64,000 bases of DNA from Archangium violaceum (GCF_016859125.1 NZ_CP069338.1:9365501-9429500), one strand, 5' to 3'. Positions 44,696-54,589 are shown, numbered from the stretch's first letter. Made by a program: numbers and translations. Notes: generated by a model from the sequence alone, not told the origin.

Positions 44696-45015
44696 TTACT
44701 CGCGCGCCGGGCTTCCTTTGACAGCCGGGAACGTCACGTTCCCAAGGATGACGGTACGGGGCCCTTGCGCTTCCCACAACTTGAGGGAGCAGGGGCAGCC
44801 GAGTTTCCCCGGTTCCCTCTCGGCCCCCACCACGACAAAGCCAAGGGCACCGGGAGCAATAGCCGACTCTTGCCACACGGAAAGCTCCACCTCCGCGCCC
44901 GTCGAGTCCTTCAACACCGCCCCCGCCACCGTCCAGGGCTCGGCGCCAGCGTTTGCGAGTTCAAGCCTTACCGCCAAGCTTCCCGGGTGGCTGTAGCTTC
45001 GGGCGTCCTCCGGTG
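44696..45015 (-). pseudogene. C-terminal remnant of a DUF2381 (myxobacterial) protein
   Basis: About 105 residues with the family tail: LAVRLELANAGAEPWTVAGA, VELSVWQE, then LKLWEAQGPRTVILGNVTFP. A stop lies just upstream in frame (near 45016) and the N-terminal two thirds are missing. DUF2381 proteins are a paralogous family of Myxococcales, often beside Ser/Thr kinases. Here the fragment abuts a truncated phage-type polymerase, indicating a rearrangement junction near 45020. Confidence 0.65.
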
Positions 45016-45029
45016 AGGGTCAAGACAGT

Positions 45030-45366
45030 TGTCGCGTGCCTCACGAATGGGCTCAATCAGACGCAGGTTATCTGCCGCCATCACCCCCAGGTCGAAGGCG
45101 AGATTTGCGCCGACAATATGCACGTCGGGGTCGGCGATCGTGTTGCTGAAAAAGTGCCGGGCCTGCGCCTTGTCGAGCAGTCTCTCGCTTCCGGGTTCGC
45201 GCGTCGCAATGCTGCCGCACACAAGAGGGGGCGCAATCAGGCCCGGGCGCTTGCGATGGGTTTCAGTATCAAACGACCAAATACTCAAGCCGCGCGCCTT
45301 ACTGTCTGGTGGGGAACCGGCTCGTGTCGCGAGCCACTCCCCGTCACGGTAGAATTTGCCCGACAT
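45030..45366 (-). pseudogene. N-terminal remnant of a phage-type DNA polymerase (3'-5' exonuclease part)
   Basis: From the ATG at 45364-45366 the frame reads MSGKFYRDGEWLATRAG, then an exonuclease block LSIWSFDTETH (DxE, Exo I) and HIVGANLAFDLGVMAADN (Exo II, NxxFD). The frame then runs into unrelated sequence and ends at 44968; the polymerase palm is absent. This is typical of the start of family A polymerases of phages and integrative elements. It is truncated at the junction with the DUF2381 remnant. Confidence 0.6.
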
Positions 45367-45392
45367 CGGACCTCTGGTAGTGTGCCTCTTCC

Positions 45393-46694
45393 ATGGACAC
45401 GACCAACAACAATGGGGATGACCCATTCTTTCTGTGGCGCGCAAGGGCCACTCTTCTGGCACCAAAGATGAAGCTGGATGCCTATTTGATCAATGAGGCA
45501 ATCGGCATCATCAATACCGTTTTGGGCGAGAGTTGGCTTCAAGCGGAGGGTCTCAGGAAAGATTTGGGAACCGTGGTCCCGTTTCGAGCGCACCCGATTG
45601 GCAATTGCCTGCAAGCCGTCTGGGAGCCCCAGGTCGCAGAGCTTGTTGAGTTGGCTGAGTACTTGAAATTTGCGGCTCGTTCGCAGAGTTTCTCTAAAGT
45701 TGCCGGGTGCCTTAGAGGAGACTACGCGTCAACGCGATTGCAGTTGGCATATGCATATCGGCTGCACAGTGTCGGCGCTGAACGTGTAGATTTTGAGCCG
45801 CCTGTTGCAGCGGGTCGGCATGGCGACATCGAGTTTGCTTATAAAGGAGTAGGCTATCTTGTGGAGTGCTTTGTTCCCAGGGAGCAAGTAACGGGCAGCC
45901 CAAAAGAGCAGCTTGAGCGCCTTCTCAAGCAGTCACTAGATGCCGTTGAGGACTTGTCTATTTCGGTTTCGATAGCCATTCAGTTGTTACGGCCAATAGA
46001 TGTCCGTGATCGCAAAGAGAACGTGCGGTGTGTTCAGGAGTTGGGGGCAGAACTGGAGCGATACACGAAATCCTCCCTCTCTCTGCCGAAGGCCCTACTG
46101 CGTCAGACACCCTCGGCGTTGATTTCCGTTGTGCTCACCGTTCCCACAGCTCCTGGGAAGAAACCTGTCATCAGTCTACATCCCAGCTTCCCAAGGCCAA
46201 ACGAGAGTCCCTATATGCTTATGGGGCTTTCGTGGGCGCCCAAAAGTATCGCGGGAGTTCAGGCTTCAGGACATCGGTCGGCTACTCAAAGCCATGTCGG
46301 CATATGGCTTTCTGACAAGGAGAGCCAAGAGCGGTCAATCATGCAAGATCTTGAAGAGCCTTTGAAGCAGCTTGCAAAGAAGCTCAAAAAGAAGACCGCG
46401 CAAACGAAACGCGGGCCCGAATGGGGTAGGCTTCTGCTTGTGCAAACATGGATTGCGTCCGAGTTTGATCGCATAAGGCGTGATCAGCTTGAGCGCTTCA
46501 AAAAAGAGCTTTTCGCCTCCAGTAGCTTGGGCGCAGCGCTGCTGGTGAGTCGAAAATGGGATGACTTGAGGCTAAGGCATACTTGGGTTGTGCATCCAAT
46601 CTTGCCGAATGATCGGCAATCGGATTTGTGGGAACTACTCTCTCAGTTAAGCCAATCGGCTCGCGAAGCTTTGGTGCCGCAAGTTGCAGTGTAG
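45393..46694 (+). CDS. Orphan protein in a low-GC island, possible nuclease or defence gene
   Basis: 433 residues with no recognised family. The composition and codon use are clearly more AT-rich than the flanking genes, pointing to transfer. A central segment, GRHGDIEFAYKGVGYLVECF, has spacing like the D...ExK part of PD-(D/E)xK nucleases but with Cys in the Lys position. Helical regions (LEEPLKQLAKKLKKKTAQTK) and a tryptophan-rich end follow. It is divergent from the decayed polymerase by 26 bases. A role in phage defence or mobile-element conflict is a guess from location. Confidence 0.6.
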   Translation: MDTTNNNGDDPFFLWRARATLLAPKMKLDAYLINEAIGIINTVLGESWLQAEGLRKDLGTVVPFRAHPIGNCLQAVWEPQVAELVELAEYLKFAARSQSFSKVAGCLRGDYASTRLQLAYAYRLHSVGAERVDFEPPVAAGRHGDIEFAYKGVGYLVECFVPREQVTGSPKEQLERLLKQSLDAVEDLSISVSIAIQLLRPIDVRDRKENVRCVQELGAELERYTKSSLSLPKALLRQTPSALISVVLTVPTAPGKKPVISLHPSFPRPNESPYMLMGLSWAPKSIAGVQASGHRSATQSHVGIWLSDKESQERSIMQDLEEPLKQLAKKLKKKTAQTKRGPEWGRLLLVQTWIASEFDRIRRDQLERFKKELFASSSLGAALLVSRKWDDLRLRHTWVVHPILPNDRQSDLWELLSQLSQSAREALVPQVAV

Positions 46695-46773
46695 ATTGAT
46701 GGGGCGCTCATTACGAAACGGCTCGTTTCGTGAGCCACTCGCCGACGGTTCCCTCCGTCGGACGGTGCCGCGG

Positions 46774-47304
46774 CTACTTGAGCGCTTCGGCCAGCGGGGG
46801 CAGCTTCGCCGCCTTGCGACCCTGCTCGGCGTGCGCGAGCTGCTCGTCGGTCATCTCGACGTGCTGCCAGCGGTAGCCGCTGATCACCTTGCCGGGAAGC
46901 CCGTTGGTCGCGGGAAGCTGCTTCGGGTAGCACTCGCACCGAATCAGCAGCTTCGTGCCCGCCTGCCGCTCGTCGGTGAACTTCGCGAGCGCGGCCGGGT
47001 TGGCGAATTCGTATTCATCCGCCCCGACGAGCGACATCAGGAACGCCTTGAAGCGTCCCCCGCCGCCCTTCTTCTGATCGGTGAGGTTCTCGACGTAGTC
47101 GACGGTCTCGCCGACACGGCTGGGGGCTTCGCCGCCCGGCAGCGGGGCCGACTCGCGCACCGTCAGCTCGGCGATCGCGCTGTCACCCTTGAAGCCCGAC
47201 TTCGTGCTGATGACCTCCACTTCGAGCAGGTAGCTGCCGAACCGCGGATAGCGCCCGCCGACCGCCGCCTGAGCAGTCGCGATCTTCGTCAATGCACTGT
47301 TCAC
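46774..47304 (-). CDS. Phage-type protein of unknown function (possible replication accessory)
   Basis: 176 residues from GTG at 47304, preceded by GGAGG. The pattern GGRYPRFGSYLLEVEVISTK, then GFKGDSAIAELTV, DYVENLTDQ, GRFKAFLMSLVGADEYEF and a final YRWQHVEMTDEQLA resembles DUF669-like or ssDNA-binding proteins of prophage replication modules. It lies on the same strand as the polymerase fragment, separated by the orphan gene on the other strand, consistent with one former mobile replication region. Confidence 0.6.
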   Translation of the reverse strand: MNSALTKIATAQAAVGGRYPRFGSYLLEVEVISTKSGFKGDSAIAELTVRESAPLPGGEAPSRVGETVDYVENLTDQKKGGGGRFKAFLMSLVGADEYEFANPAALAKFTDERQAGTKLLIRCECYPKQLPATNGLPGKVISGYRWQHVEMTDEQLAHAEQGRKAAKLPPLAEALK

Positions 47305-47799
47305 GTTGCTTGCCTCCTTCGCTTTGGGTTGTGTCGGCAGCGGCTTGTCGCGAGCGCCGACACCCCCTAAGTGCGTGCGGATTCTAGAGGTGGCTCAATC
47401 AGTGGGCGCCCCAAGCCCCCTCTCCGTCGAATAGGTGGGCGTGAGCTGAACATGGTTTCGTGGGCTGATCTCATGAGGAGTGCATGGGGCTGGGCAATAG
47501 ATGGAGAGTTGTGCTATGCCGTCAGGGCATAACCCTTCACGATGCAAATGGGATCCAATGAAAGCAAATCTCTACGCCGAGAACAGTGAAATGATTGGTT
47601 CAACGAACTAGCGCGTCGCGCGTCCAGCTCTGGGAATGGACGTACAGGGCTTGCGCTTGATGCCAAGGTGTATGTTAGGAAAAGTCAAACTGGATCGGGC
47701 CTCCAGCTCTCCATTTCTGTCGAGCCTGCTAACCAGTCGTAGGAGGCGAAGCACAGCTTCTGCGGAGTGCCTTCCGTTCCCTCAAGCAGGTGAGGAGGG
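47305..47799. other. Non-coding stretch in the accessory region
   Basis: No convincing gene. It contains a small hairpin (TATGCC TCAG-type loop GGCATA near 47514-47530), relatively AT-rich DNA around 47540-47610, and then the approach to an IS91-type remnant. Confidence 0.5.
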
Positions 47800-48058
47800 G
47801 GCGAGCGTGGCACCCCAGGCAGCGGTCAGGAAGGAGCCGAAGAAGAAGCGGATGCCGCGAGTGGACTGGGCGAAGCTGCTGCGCAGAACGTTCGCATTGG
47901 ATGTCTTCACCTGTGCCTGGTGTGGAGGCAGGCGCCGAGTGTTGGCGTACCTGACGGCACCCAACGCAGTGCGCCCCATTCTGGAGCACCTGTCACTGCC
48001 CACGCGGCCTGCTCAGCTGGCTGCAGCGCAGGGACCACCCCAGCACGCGTGGTGTTGA
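47800..48058 (+). pseudogene. IS91/ISCR-type transposase C-terminal remnant
   Basis: The frame keeps the end of a Y2 rolling-circle transposase: KKKRMPRVDWAKLLRRTFAL, then VFTCAWCGGRRRVLAYLTAP, NAVRPILEHLSLP. The CxxCGG zinc-finger tail is typical. All catalytic parts (HUH and Tyr) are missing. It marks past insertion at the right edge of the accessory region. Confidence 0.7.
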
Positions 48059-48175
48059 GCCTTGAGCAGTCACGGTGCCAAAGACGCCCACGCCCCTGCT
48101 GCCTTCCCCTGGGCCTGGCGAGCCGTGCCTCCTTTTTAGGAGTGGGTTCGACTCAAGGCGGCGGGCAGCCTTGAT

Positions 48176-48203
48176 TGGAGGCGGCGGGAATCGAAGCCGC
48201 CGC
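48176..48203 (-). other. tRNA/tmRNA 3'-end-like sequence (possible attachment site remnant)
   Basis: The minus strand reads GCGGCGGCTTCGATTCCCGC and then CGCCTCCA, like a T-arm, TTCGATTC loop and acceptor end of a tRNA or tmRNA. No 5' half is present and one T-stem pair is mismatched, so it is not a gene. It lies exactly at the border between the mobile zone and the core gene that starts at 48220. Confidence 0.45.
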
Positions 48204-48219
48204 TTTCGGTCCTTCTTAT

Positions 48220-51200
48220 CTAGTCCCAGCCCCTGAGCGCGACGCGCACGCCCCGGAGCCACCGGTCCAGCTCCTGGCGGCGAAGGGTGGCGAGCACCCG
48301 GCCACCCACGATGGTGAGGCCGGTGAGTGTCATCACCCCGAAGCCGATGCGATGATCCCTCAACCCCGCGTGGACGAGCGTGGCCACCACGTCCAGCGTG
48401 AGGAACAGCGTCCCCAGGGCCAGGTAGGCGCGGATGTGCAGCACCATGCCGGCCGCCACGCCCAGCAGGCACGCCGCGCCGAACACGAAGGCATAGGTGC
48501 CATTCTCCGCCTGGCCGATCTGCAGTGTCAGCTTCGCCGCCGCGGGCACGTACAGCAGCAGGCCGCCCAGGATGCGCACCGCGTTCCTCGCCGCTCGCGG
48601 CAGGCTGCGCGTGAAGAGCTGGCCCAACATCAACAGCAGCAGCCCGAGCGGCGCCAGGTAGATTTCAATGCCTTCCATGTCCAGGGAAAGCGCGCCGATG
48701 AGCAGCGCCGCGTTGCAGGCGGTGGCCGCGAGCGAGCCGAACAGCCGGCTGCGCTCCACCGCGCCCAGGGCCGCGTACAGGAGGCCCGAGCCACCCGCCA
48801 GCAGCGCGGCCTCCTGCGTGGCCTCGGCGGGCAGCACCAGCGCCATGCCCACGGGCAGCAACGCCGCGAATCGGCGGGTCGCCCGCTCCACCGGCGGAAC
48901 TCCCGCCCGCCGCGCCAGCACCGTCACGCCCACCAGCACGAAGCCAAGCGCCAGGGCGAAGAGGGCATCGTGCTCGGGGCGCAGTTCCCTGGCGTAGAGG
49001 GCCCTCACGAGCGCGTACACGCCCACCACCGCCACCTGCACGAAGTACACGTGCCGGCCAGTCATCTCCCGCCACGCGCAGTGCAGCGACACCGCCACCG
49101 CCAGGGCGATGGCCGAGCCCGCCAGCGGGAGCGCCCATTCGTCCGGCGTGCTCATCCAGGCCGCCACCAGCGCGAGCAGCCCCCCCGTGGCGATGAGCCA
49201 CCAGTCCCTGCCCCAGGCGAGCCCCCGCGCGAGGTCCTCGCGTCCCTCACGGAGCCGGCGGTTGGCCGCATGCGCGAGCGCCGCCACTCCCGCCGCGCAG
49301 AGCGCCAGGGCCGGGCCGTGCCACGCGAGGAGGGCCGTGTATCCTGGCTCCGTCGCGCCCACCACGAGCGCAACCGAGAGGCCCGTCAGCGCGGAGAGCC
49401 CCGCCAGCACCGTGGCCCATCCCGCTCCCATCCGTGCCAGCGCGCCCTTCCACTGGGATGCGCCGATGAACAGCGTGGCGGCGATGAGCGCCGTGGTGAG
49501 GGGGAGGGCAGGGGAGCGCATCCAGTCCCTGGCGAGGCCGTAGACGCTCGAGAGCAGCAGTCCGGGAACGGATACCTCTGGTTGGGTCGAGCCACCGCTG
49601 GCCAGCGCGTACACCCCCGCGTTCAGGGCGTAGAACAGGGCTCCGAGCTGAGCACGAGCGCGAGCCCGGCCCTCGTCGTGCCCCCGCCAGCGGGCCACCC
49701 ACGGGCTCAGCGCCACCACGCCCAGCCCCACGAGGGCGAGCAGGGGGCCCGGCCAGGCGCCGACGGTGGGCTCACGATGGGCCAGGGCGTGGATGACCAG
49801 GAGGAGGCCAAGGCCCGGCACCAGATGCCCCTGCGGCCGTGCCCGGACCGCGAGCAGCAGCAGCCCGGCGCCGAGGGTGAGCACGGCGGCCTCCAGCCCG
49901 GGCTGGAAGAACGCCGCCGCGAAGACGAGCCCCGCGGCGATGCCCGACCAACGGTGCAACACCTGGCGGAGTCCCGGGCCGAAGAAGTGGGTTCCTGGCG
50001 CCAGCCCCGCGCAGGCATACGCGAGCCCCGCGGCGGCGACTCCCGCGAAGGCCCGGTACCACAACTGGGGGACCGTCTCCCCGGGGCCCAGCCACGACCC
50101 GGACGCGAGCCAGTGGCCGCTCCGGGCGGCCTCCAGGAATTCGGCGCGCACCCACTGCCCACCCGGAGGACTCGCCGCCACCAGCGCATGTCCGAGCACG
50201 GTGCGATGGACGGCCCACAGCGCGGCCCCCGGGAGCCCCAGGAGCAACCCCAGATGGGTGAGCACCGGAGCCCGGAAGGAGAAGGCGAGCAGCAGCACCA
50301 GGAGCGCGGCCCCCAGGAGCAGCAGCGGAGGCACCACCGTCAGCGCGCGGGAGAGGCGGGGACCACCGGTGCTCCACGCGCTCACCGAGAGCACCACGGC
50401 CAGCGCGGCCACACCGGCGTGAGGGACGAGGTGGTAGAGGCGGCCGTGGAGCTCGTTCTCCAAACGGCATGCGAGCCATGGACCGAAGCGCCGGGTGGCG
50501 AGCGCCAGCAGCCAGAGGCCCACGCCGATGAGCGGGAGGCGCAGGGCGCTCATGTCGGGCGGGAGCGGGCGTCCCGCGCGGTTGAGCATCGCCGTGAGGG
50601 CGACGAAGAGTCCCGCGGCGGCGAGCACTCCCACCGAGCCGCGCAGGCGCCACGTGACGAAGCCGCGCGAGAGGAAGGCGAGCACCGCGCTTCCCGTGAG
50701 CAGGGCACCCGCGAGCACGGCCAGGGAGCGCTGGGCCTCGTCCGGGCGCTGCATCCAGCCCAGGAGGGCGAGGACGGTGAACGCGACCCCCACGGCCGAT
50801 ACGGCGGCGAAGCCATCGGTGTAGAGCGGGCGTCCCGACTCGGGGAAGGGCAACCGGAGCCACCCGAGCAGTCGCCGGCCTCTCGGGGCCGGAGTGGGTG
50901 CCTCGCCCTCGCGTCCCCGCAGTGCCGCGATGGCGCAGAGGCCGAGCGTCAGGCTCGCGAAGAGCAGGGCGCGCTCTCCCTGCGGCGGAGTGTCGCGCTG
51001 CAGGAAGAACTGCAAGGCCGAGTGTGCGAGTCCCCATGCCGCCAGGGTGCTGACGAGCCGGCTGCGCTCCCGTCTCACGCGCAGCAGCAGGAGCACCGAG
51101 GCGAGGAGGGTCGGCGCGCAGCCAATCATGAGCGTCAGGGAGAGCTCGTCGAGATTGGCGAAGCGTCTCGGCAAGAAGGGCGGCCCGTGGAAGCGCGGGT

Positions 51201-53202
51201 ACACTCGGGGGAGGGCGAGCAGGATCGACAGCGCGGCCACGCCGAGCGAAAGGTCGTCCAGGGGCAGCAGTTCGTCGCTCCTTCCCTTCCGGCGCATCCA
51301 CGCGTCCTGGAGGAGCCCCGCCGCGCCGTAGAGCGCCGCCGCCAGGGTGAGCACGGACAGCAGCGCCCAGTCCCTCGCCTCCACGCCCGTGGCGTCGATG
51401 ACGCCGAAGGTCCCGAAGACGACGGCGATTCCCCCCAGGTAATGCAGGGCCCGCCAGCGGTACCCGCCCGTGAGGTGCGCGGCCACGGCCACCAGCGCGC
51501 CCGCGGCGACCGCCGGCCACCCCGTGTCCGAGCCCGAAGACGTGGACGCGTACGCGGTCAGCGGGAGCGAGGCCAGCGAGAGCACCACGCCCCAGGCCAG
51601 CAGCCACAAGCCAAGGGCGCGCCAGGGGTTCAGACGGGCCACGGCCATCAGCCCCGCTCCCACGGCGGCGAGTCCCACCATCCACCCACCCGGCTCGGTG
51701 GGGCTTACCAGCCGTGCCACCAGGACACCGGCCAGGGCGAGGGCCAACACGGCCGGATGGACAAGCGCGCGGCGCCGGGGCTCGAGCACGAAGAAGACCA
51801 GCGCCCCCGCCACCGGCGTGAGTGCCGAGGCGAGGTCCACCCCGGGCTCCCACCCAGGCTGTACGGAGAAGGCCGCGAGCGCCGCGGCGAGCGCTCCACT
51901 GGCCAGCACCGCGTGCGCGAGTGTCTCCACCACGGGCGCAGCCTGGGGATGGGCCTCGCGCGCCGAGGGCTGGCTCGCCACACCCGCGGCCACCGCGGCG
52001 AGTGCCATCGCCCAGAGCATCATCCCGGCGAAGAGCGGGCTCCCCGGGGAGAGGGCCGCGAAGCCGGACGGTGCACTCGCGACGGCGAAGACGGCCAGGG
52101 CGGCCGCGCCATAGAGGCTCGTGGTGAGGACGGAGAGCCCGGCCCGGGCCTCCTCCCGGCGGGCGCGCCACGCCGAGGCCCCGAAGGCCGCCACACCGGC
52201 GAAGGCACAGAGGGTGCGCGACCAGGGCGCCTCCTCTAGCCCCATCAAGGGCAGTCCGGCCAGCAGCGAGGGGAGCAGCGCCACCCCGAGCGACACCGTG
52301 GAGGCGCCATACAGCAGGCGGCCCGTGGGCCTCAGGGTGAGCAGGGCCAGTGCGGCGACTCCGGCCGAGGCGGGCCCACCCAACGCCGGGGCCAGTCCCA
52401 CCAGGGAGGAGAGCGCGACGAAGACGACGGGCAACAGCGCGATGCCGATGCTCGCGAGCACCCGTCCCGCCGAGGCCGAGCGCCTGGCGAGGAGCACTCC
52501 GAGCCCGATGAAGGCCGCGTGGTAGGCGAAGAGAGCGCCCGTGACGAGCAGCTGCCGCGGCACGCCCCCGAGCGCGCGCCAGGCCTCGCGCACGCCCATG
52601 AGGGAGCCGCCGAGCACCAGCACCGCGCCGAGGAACCACCACACGTACTCGTACAGCCTGGGCGCCGCGCCGCTCGCGGAGTCATCGAGCGCCACCATGG
52701 CATCCAGCCCGCCCCCGAGCGCGCTCGCCTCCACGCGGTGGAAGAGCGCCTGCCCCGAGTCCGACGCCAGGCCGATGCCTTCCTCCTCGAGGTGGGACTG
52801 GGGCGCGGCCTCGCGCTCTCGCTCCTCACGAGCCGCGTTCTCCAGGGCCTGGAAGAACGCCTGTCCCCACGTGGGGCGCCAGTCCTCGAGCGCCTCGAGC
52901 TTCCCGGCGAGCGCGTTGGCCTTCTGCTCCAGCGTGCTCGCGTCCTCGAGCAGCGGCACCGCGACGGCGGCGCTCGCGGTGGCGGCATCGGAGAGGGACT
53001 CGGTGAGCTGGGACGCGGTGGACGGGTCCAGCAGCCTCGTGGCCTGCCAGTCGGCGATCCGCCGCTTCAGCTTCTCCTGGACGAGCCTGTCCAGGTGGGC
53101 CCGCGTCGCGGGCTCGAGCCTGGCGCCGCAGTCCGGACAGGTGCCGGCAGTCTCCTCCTCACGTAGCTCGGCACAGACCAGGCAGATCATCGGGGCCCCC
53201 AT
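48220..53202 (-). CDS. Giant polytopic membrane protein with N-terminal zinc ribbon
   Basis: 1660 residues from the ATG at 53200-53202 (an internal ATG at 53190 is an alternative). An N-terminal C4 zinc ribbon (CLVCAELREEETAGTCPDCG), then a helical, Glu-rich cytoplasmic region to about residue 175. The remainder is nearly continuous hydrophobic helices, roughly 40 to 50 segments (for example WWFLGAVLVLGGSLMG, LLLLGAALLVLLLAFSF), similar in style to DUF2157/DUF2339 membrane proteins but much longer. Function is unknown. It begins 13 bases after the P450 stop, so they probably share an mRNA. Confidence 0.8.
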   Translation of the reverse strand: MGAPMICLVCAELREEETAGTCPDCGARLEPATRAHLDRLVQEKLKRRIADWQATRLLDPSTASQLTESLSDAATASAAVAVPLLEDASTLEQKANALAGKLEALEDWRPTWGQAFFQALENAAREEREREAAPQSHLEEEGIGLASDSGQALFHRVEASALGGGLDAMVALDDSASGAAPRLYEYVWWFLGAVLVLGGSLMGVREAWRALGGVPRQLLVTGALFAYHAAFIGLGVLLARRSASAGRVLASIGIALLPVVFVALSSLVGLAPALGGPASAGVAALALLTLRPTGRLLYGASTVSLGVALLPSLLAGLPLMGLEEAPWSRTLCAFAGVAAFGASAWRARREEARAGLSVLTTSLYGAAALAVFAVASAPSGFAALSPGSPLFAGMMLWAMALAAVAAGVASQPSAREAHPQAAPVVETLAHAVLASGALAAALAAFSVQPGWEPGVDLASALTPVAGALVFFVLEPRRRALVHPAVLALALAGVLVARLVSPTEPGGWMVGLAAVGAGLMAVARLNPWRALGLWLLAWGVVLSLASLPLTAYASTSSGSDTGWPAVAAGALVAVAAHLTGGYRWRALHYLGGIAVVFGTFGVIDATGVEARDWALLSVLTLAAALYGAAGLLQDAWMRRKGRSDELLPLDDLSLGVAALSILLALPRVYPRFHGPPFLPRRFANLDELSLTLMIGCAPTLLASVLLLLRVRRERSRLVSTLAAWGLAHSALQFFLQRDTPPQGERALLFASLTLGLCAIAALRGREGEAPTPAPRGRRLLGWLRLPFPESGRPLYTDGFAAVSAVGVAFTVLALLGWMQRPDEAQRSLAVLAGALLTGSAVLAFLSRGFVTWRLRGSVGVLAAAGLFVALTAMLNRAGRPLPPDMSALRLPLIGVGLWLLALATRRFGPWLACRLENELHGRLYHLVPHAGVAALAVVLSVSAWSTGGPRLSRALTVVPPLLLLGAALLVLLLAFSFRAPVLTHLGLLLGLPGAALWAVHRTVLGHALVAASPPGGQWVRAEFLEAARSGHWLASGSWLGPGETVPQLWYRAFAGVAAAGLAYACAGLAPGTHFFGPGLRQVLHRWSGIAAGLVFAAAFFQPGLEAAVLTLGAGLLLLAVRARPQGHLVPGLGLLLVIHALAHREPTVGAWPGPLLALVGLGVVALSPWVARWRGHDEGRARARAQLGALFYALNAGVYALASGGSTQPEVSVPGLLLSSVYGLARDWMRSPALPLTTALIAATLFIGASQWKGALARMGAGWATVLAGLSALTGLSVALVVGATEPGYTALLAWHGPALALCAAGVAALAHAANRRLREGREDLARGLAWGRDWWLIATGGLLALVAAWMSTPDEWALPLAGSAIALAVAVSLHCAWREMTGRHVYFVQVAVVGVYALVRALYARELRPEHDALFALALGFVLVGVTVLARRAGVPPVERATRRFAALLPVGMALVLPAEATQEAALLAGGSGLLYAALGAVERSRLFGSLAATACNAALLIGALSLDMEGIEIYLAPLGLLLLMLGQLFTRSLPRAARNAVRILGGLLLYVPAAAKLTLQIGQAENGTYAFVFGAACLLGVAAGMVLHIRAYLALGTLFLTLDVVATLVHAGLRDHRIGFGVMTLTGLTIVGGRVLATLRRQELDRWLRGVRVALRGWD

Positions 53203-53215
53203 CTCTGATGTCCTC

Positions 53216-54589
53216 TCAGCCCGTCCGCCGGGGTCCCTCTCGCCGGGCCCGCACCTCGTCCAGCACCACGGGCACACCGCCACCTGGCGCGAGCATGATG
53301 TGGCGATTGATCATCGGCACCGGCTCCGATGAGGCCAGCCGGAGCTTCGCCCTCCAGAGCAGTGTCGCGAGCACCACCTTCATCTCGTACATCGCGAAAG
53401 CCATTCCCAGACACCTGCGGGCGCCGCCTCCGAAGGGCAGCCACGCGTAGGGATCCGGCTTCTGCTCGAGGAAGCGCTCGGGCTTGAAGTGCTCGGGCTC
53501 CGGGTAGAGATCCTCGCGGAAGTGGGTGAGCACGATGGCGGGGAGGACCGTCACTCCCGCCGGCAGCGTGTAGTGCGTCAACTCCAGGGGCCCCTTGAGC
53601 TGGCGGGAGATGAGCGGCACCAGCGGACGGACCCGCAGCGCCTCCTTGATGGTCGCATCGAGGTACTCGAGCTGTCCGATGTGCTCCGGCCCCAGCTCGT
53701 CGTCGCCCACCACCCGCTCCAGCTCCTCGTGCATCCGGGTCAGGGTCCTGGGCTCGGCCAGCAGCCGCTCCACCGTGAACGACAGGCCGATGGCGGTGGT
53801 TTCGTAGCCCGCGACGATGAGCGTCAGGAGCGCGTCTCGCAATTCCTGGTCGCTCATGGGCTTGCCGTCCTCGTGGGTGCTCTCCAGCAGCAGGCCGAGC
53901 ACGTCCGTCCGTTCCGGCCTCCGAGGCTCCGCACGGCGCCTCGCCACGAGCGCGTAGATGGCCGCGTCCACCCGTCTCTTCAGCCGCGAGGCGCGCGCCC
54001 AGGGCAGCAGCGTGAAGAGATCCATCCCGATCAGCGAGGGCAGCATCCGCAGCGGCGAGTTGGTGCTGTCCACCAGCGAGGAGAAGTCCCGGGAGAACGC
54101 GGCGATCTCCTCAGGCGTCTCCAGCCCGAAGACGTTGCGCAGCATCAACTCGAGGGTGAGCTCCGTCATGACGTCGAGCAGCGGGAAGGGCCGTGCCATC
54201 GGCCAGCGCTCCAGCGAGGCATGGGTCACCTCGCGCATTACCTCGGCATAGGCCTGCATCCGCTCGCCCTGGAAGGGCGGCAGCAGCAGTCGGCGCTGAC
54301 GGACGTGATCCCACTCATCGAGGATGACGACGGAGTGGGGGCCCAGGAAGGGCCGCAGCAGCGAGTTGCTCTCTCCGGCGTGAACCACTTCCATGGGGGC
54401 GTTGAAGACGCGCTTGATGTCCTGGGGCGAGCTGATGAAGACCATGTTCCCCGCGCCCGCCATGCGCAGGGTGAACGCCTCGCCGTACTGCTGGTGCCAC
54501 TGCCGCAGGTAGTGCAACGGCTGAGAGAGGTAGAGCGCGGTCTGGACCGGGCCCGGTAAGCGGGGGCCGGGAGGGAGAGGTGTGGGCAT
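53216..54589 (-). CDS. Cytochrome P450
   Basis: 457 residues from the ATG at 54587-54589. Complete P450 signatures: the I-helix AGYETTAIGLSFT, ExxR in KEALRVRP, and the heme loop LPFGGGARRCLGMAFAMYE with the axial Cys. It is a soluble-type monooxygenase; electron donors are not encoded nearby. Substrate is unknown. Codon use and GC match the core genome. It is followed at 13 bases by the giant membrane protein gene. Confidence 0.93.
   Translation of the reverse strand: MPTPLPPGPRLPGPVQTALYLSQPLHYLRQWHQQYGEAFTLRMAGAGNMVFISSPQDIKRVFNAPMEVVHAGESNSLLRPFLGPHSVVILDEWDHVRQRRLLLPPFQGERMQAYAEVMREVTHASLERWPMARPFPLLDVMTELTLELMLRNVFGLETPEEIAAFSRDFSSLVDSTNSPLRMLPSLIGMDLFTLLPWARASRLKRRVDAAIYALVARRRAEPRRPERTDVLGLLLESTHEDGKPMSDQELRDALLTLIVAGYETTAIGLSFTVERLLAEPRTLTRMHEELERVVGDDELGPEHIGQLEYLDATIKEALRVRPLVPLISRQLKGPLELTHYTLPAGVTVLPAIVLTHFREDLYPEPEHFKPERFLEQKPDPYAWLPFGGGARRCLGMAFAMYEMKVVLATLLWRAKLRLASSEPVPMINRHIMLAPGGGVPVVLDEVRARREGPRRTG

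Noticed and set aside
48175-52239. A 1354-residue plus-strand open frame
   Set aside because: Its Arg/Gln/Glu/Gly-rich composition is that of a GC-rich antisense shadow of the giant membrane protein gene, which has the real hydrophobic helices.
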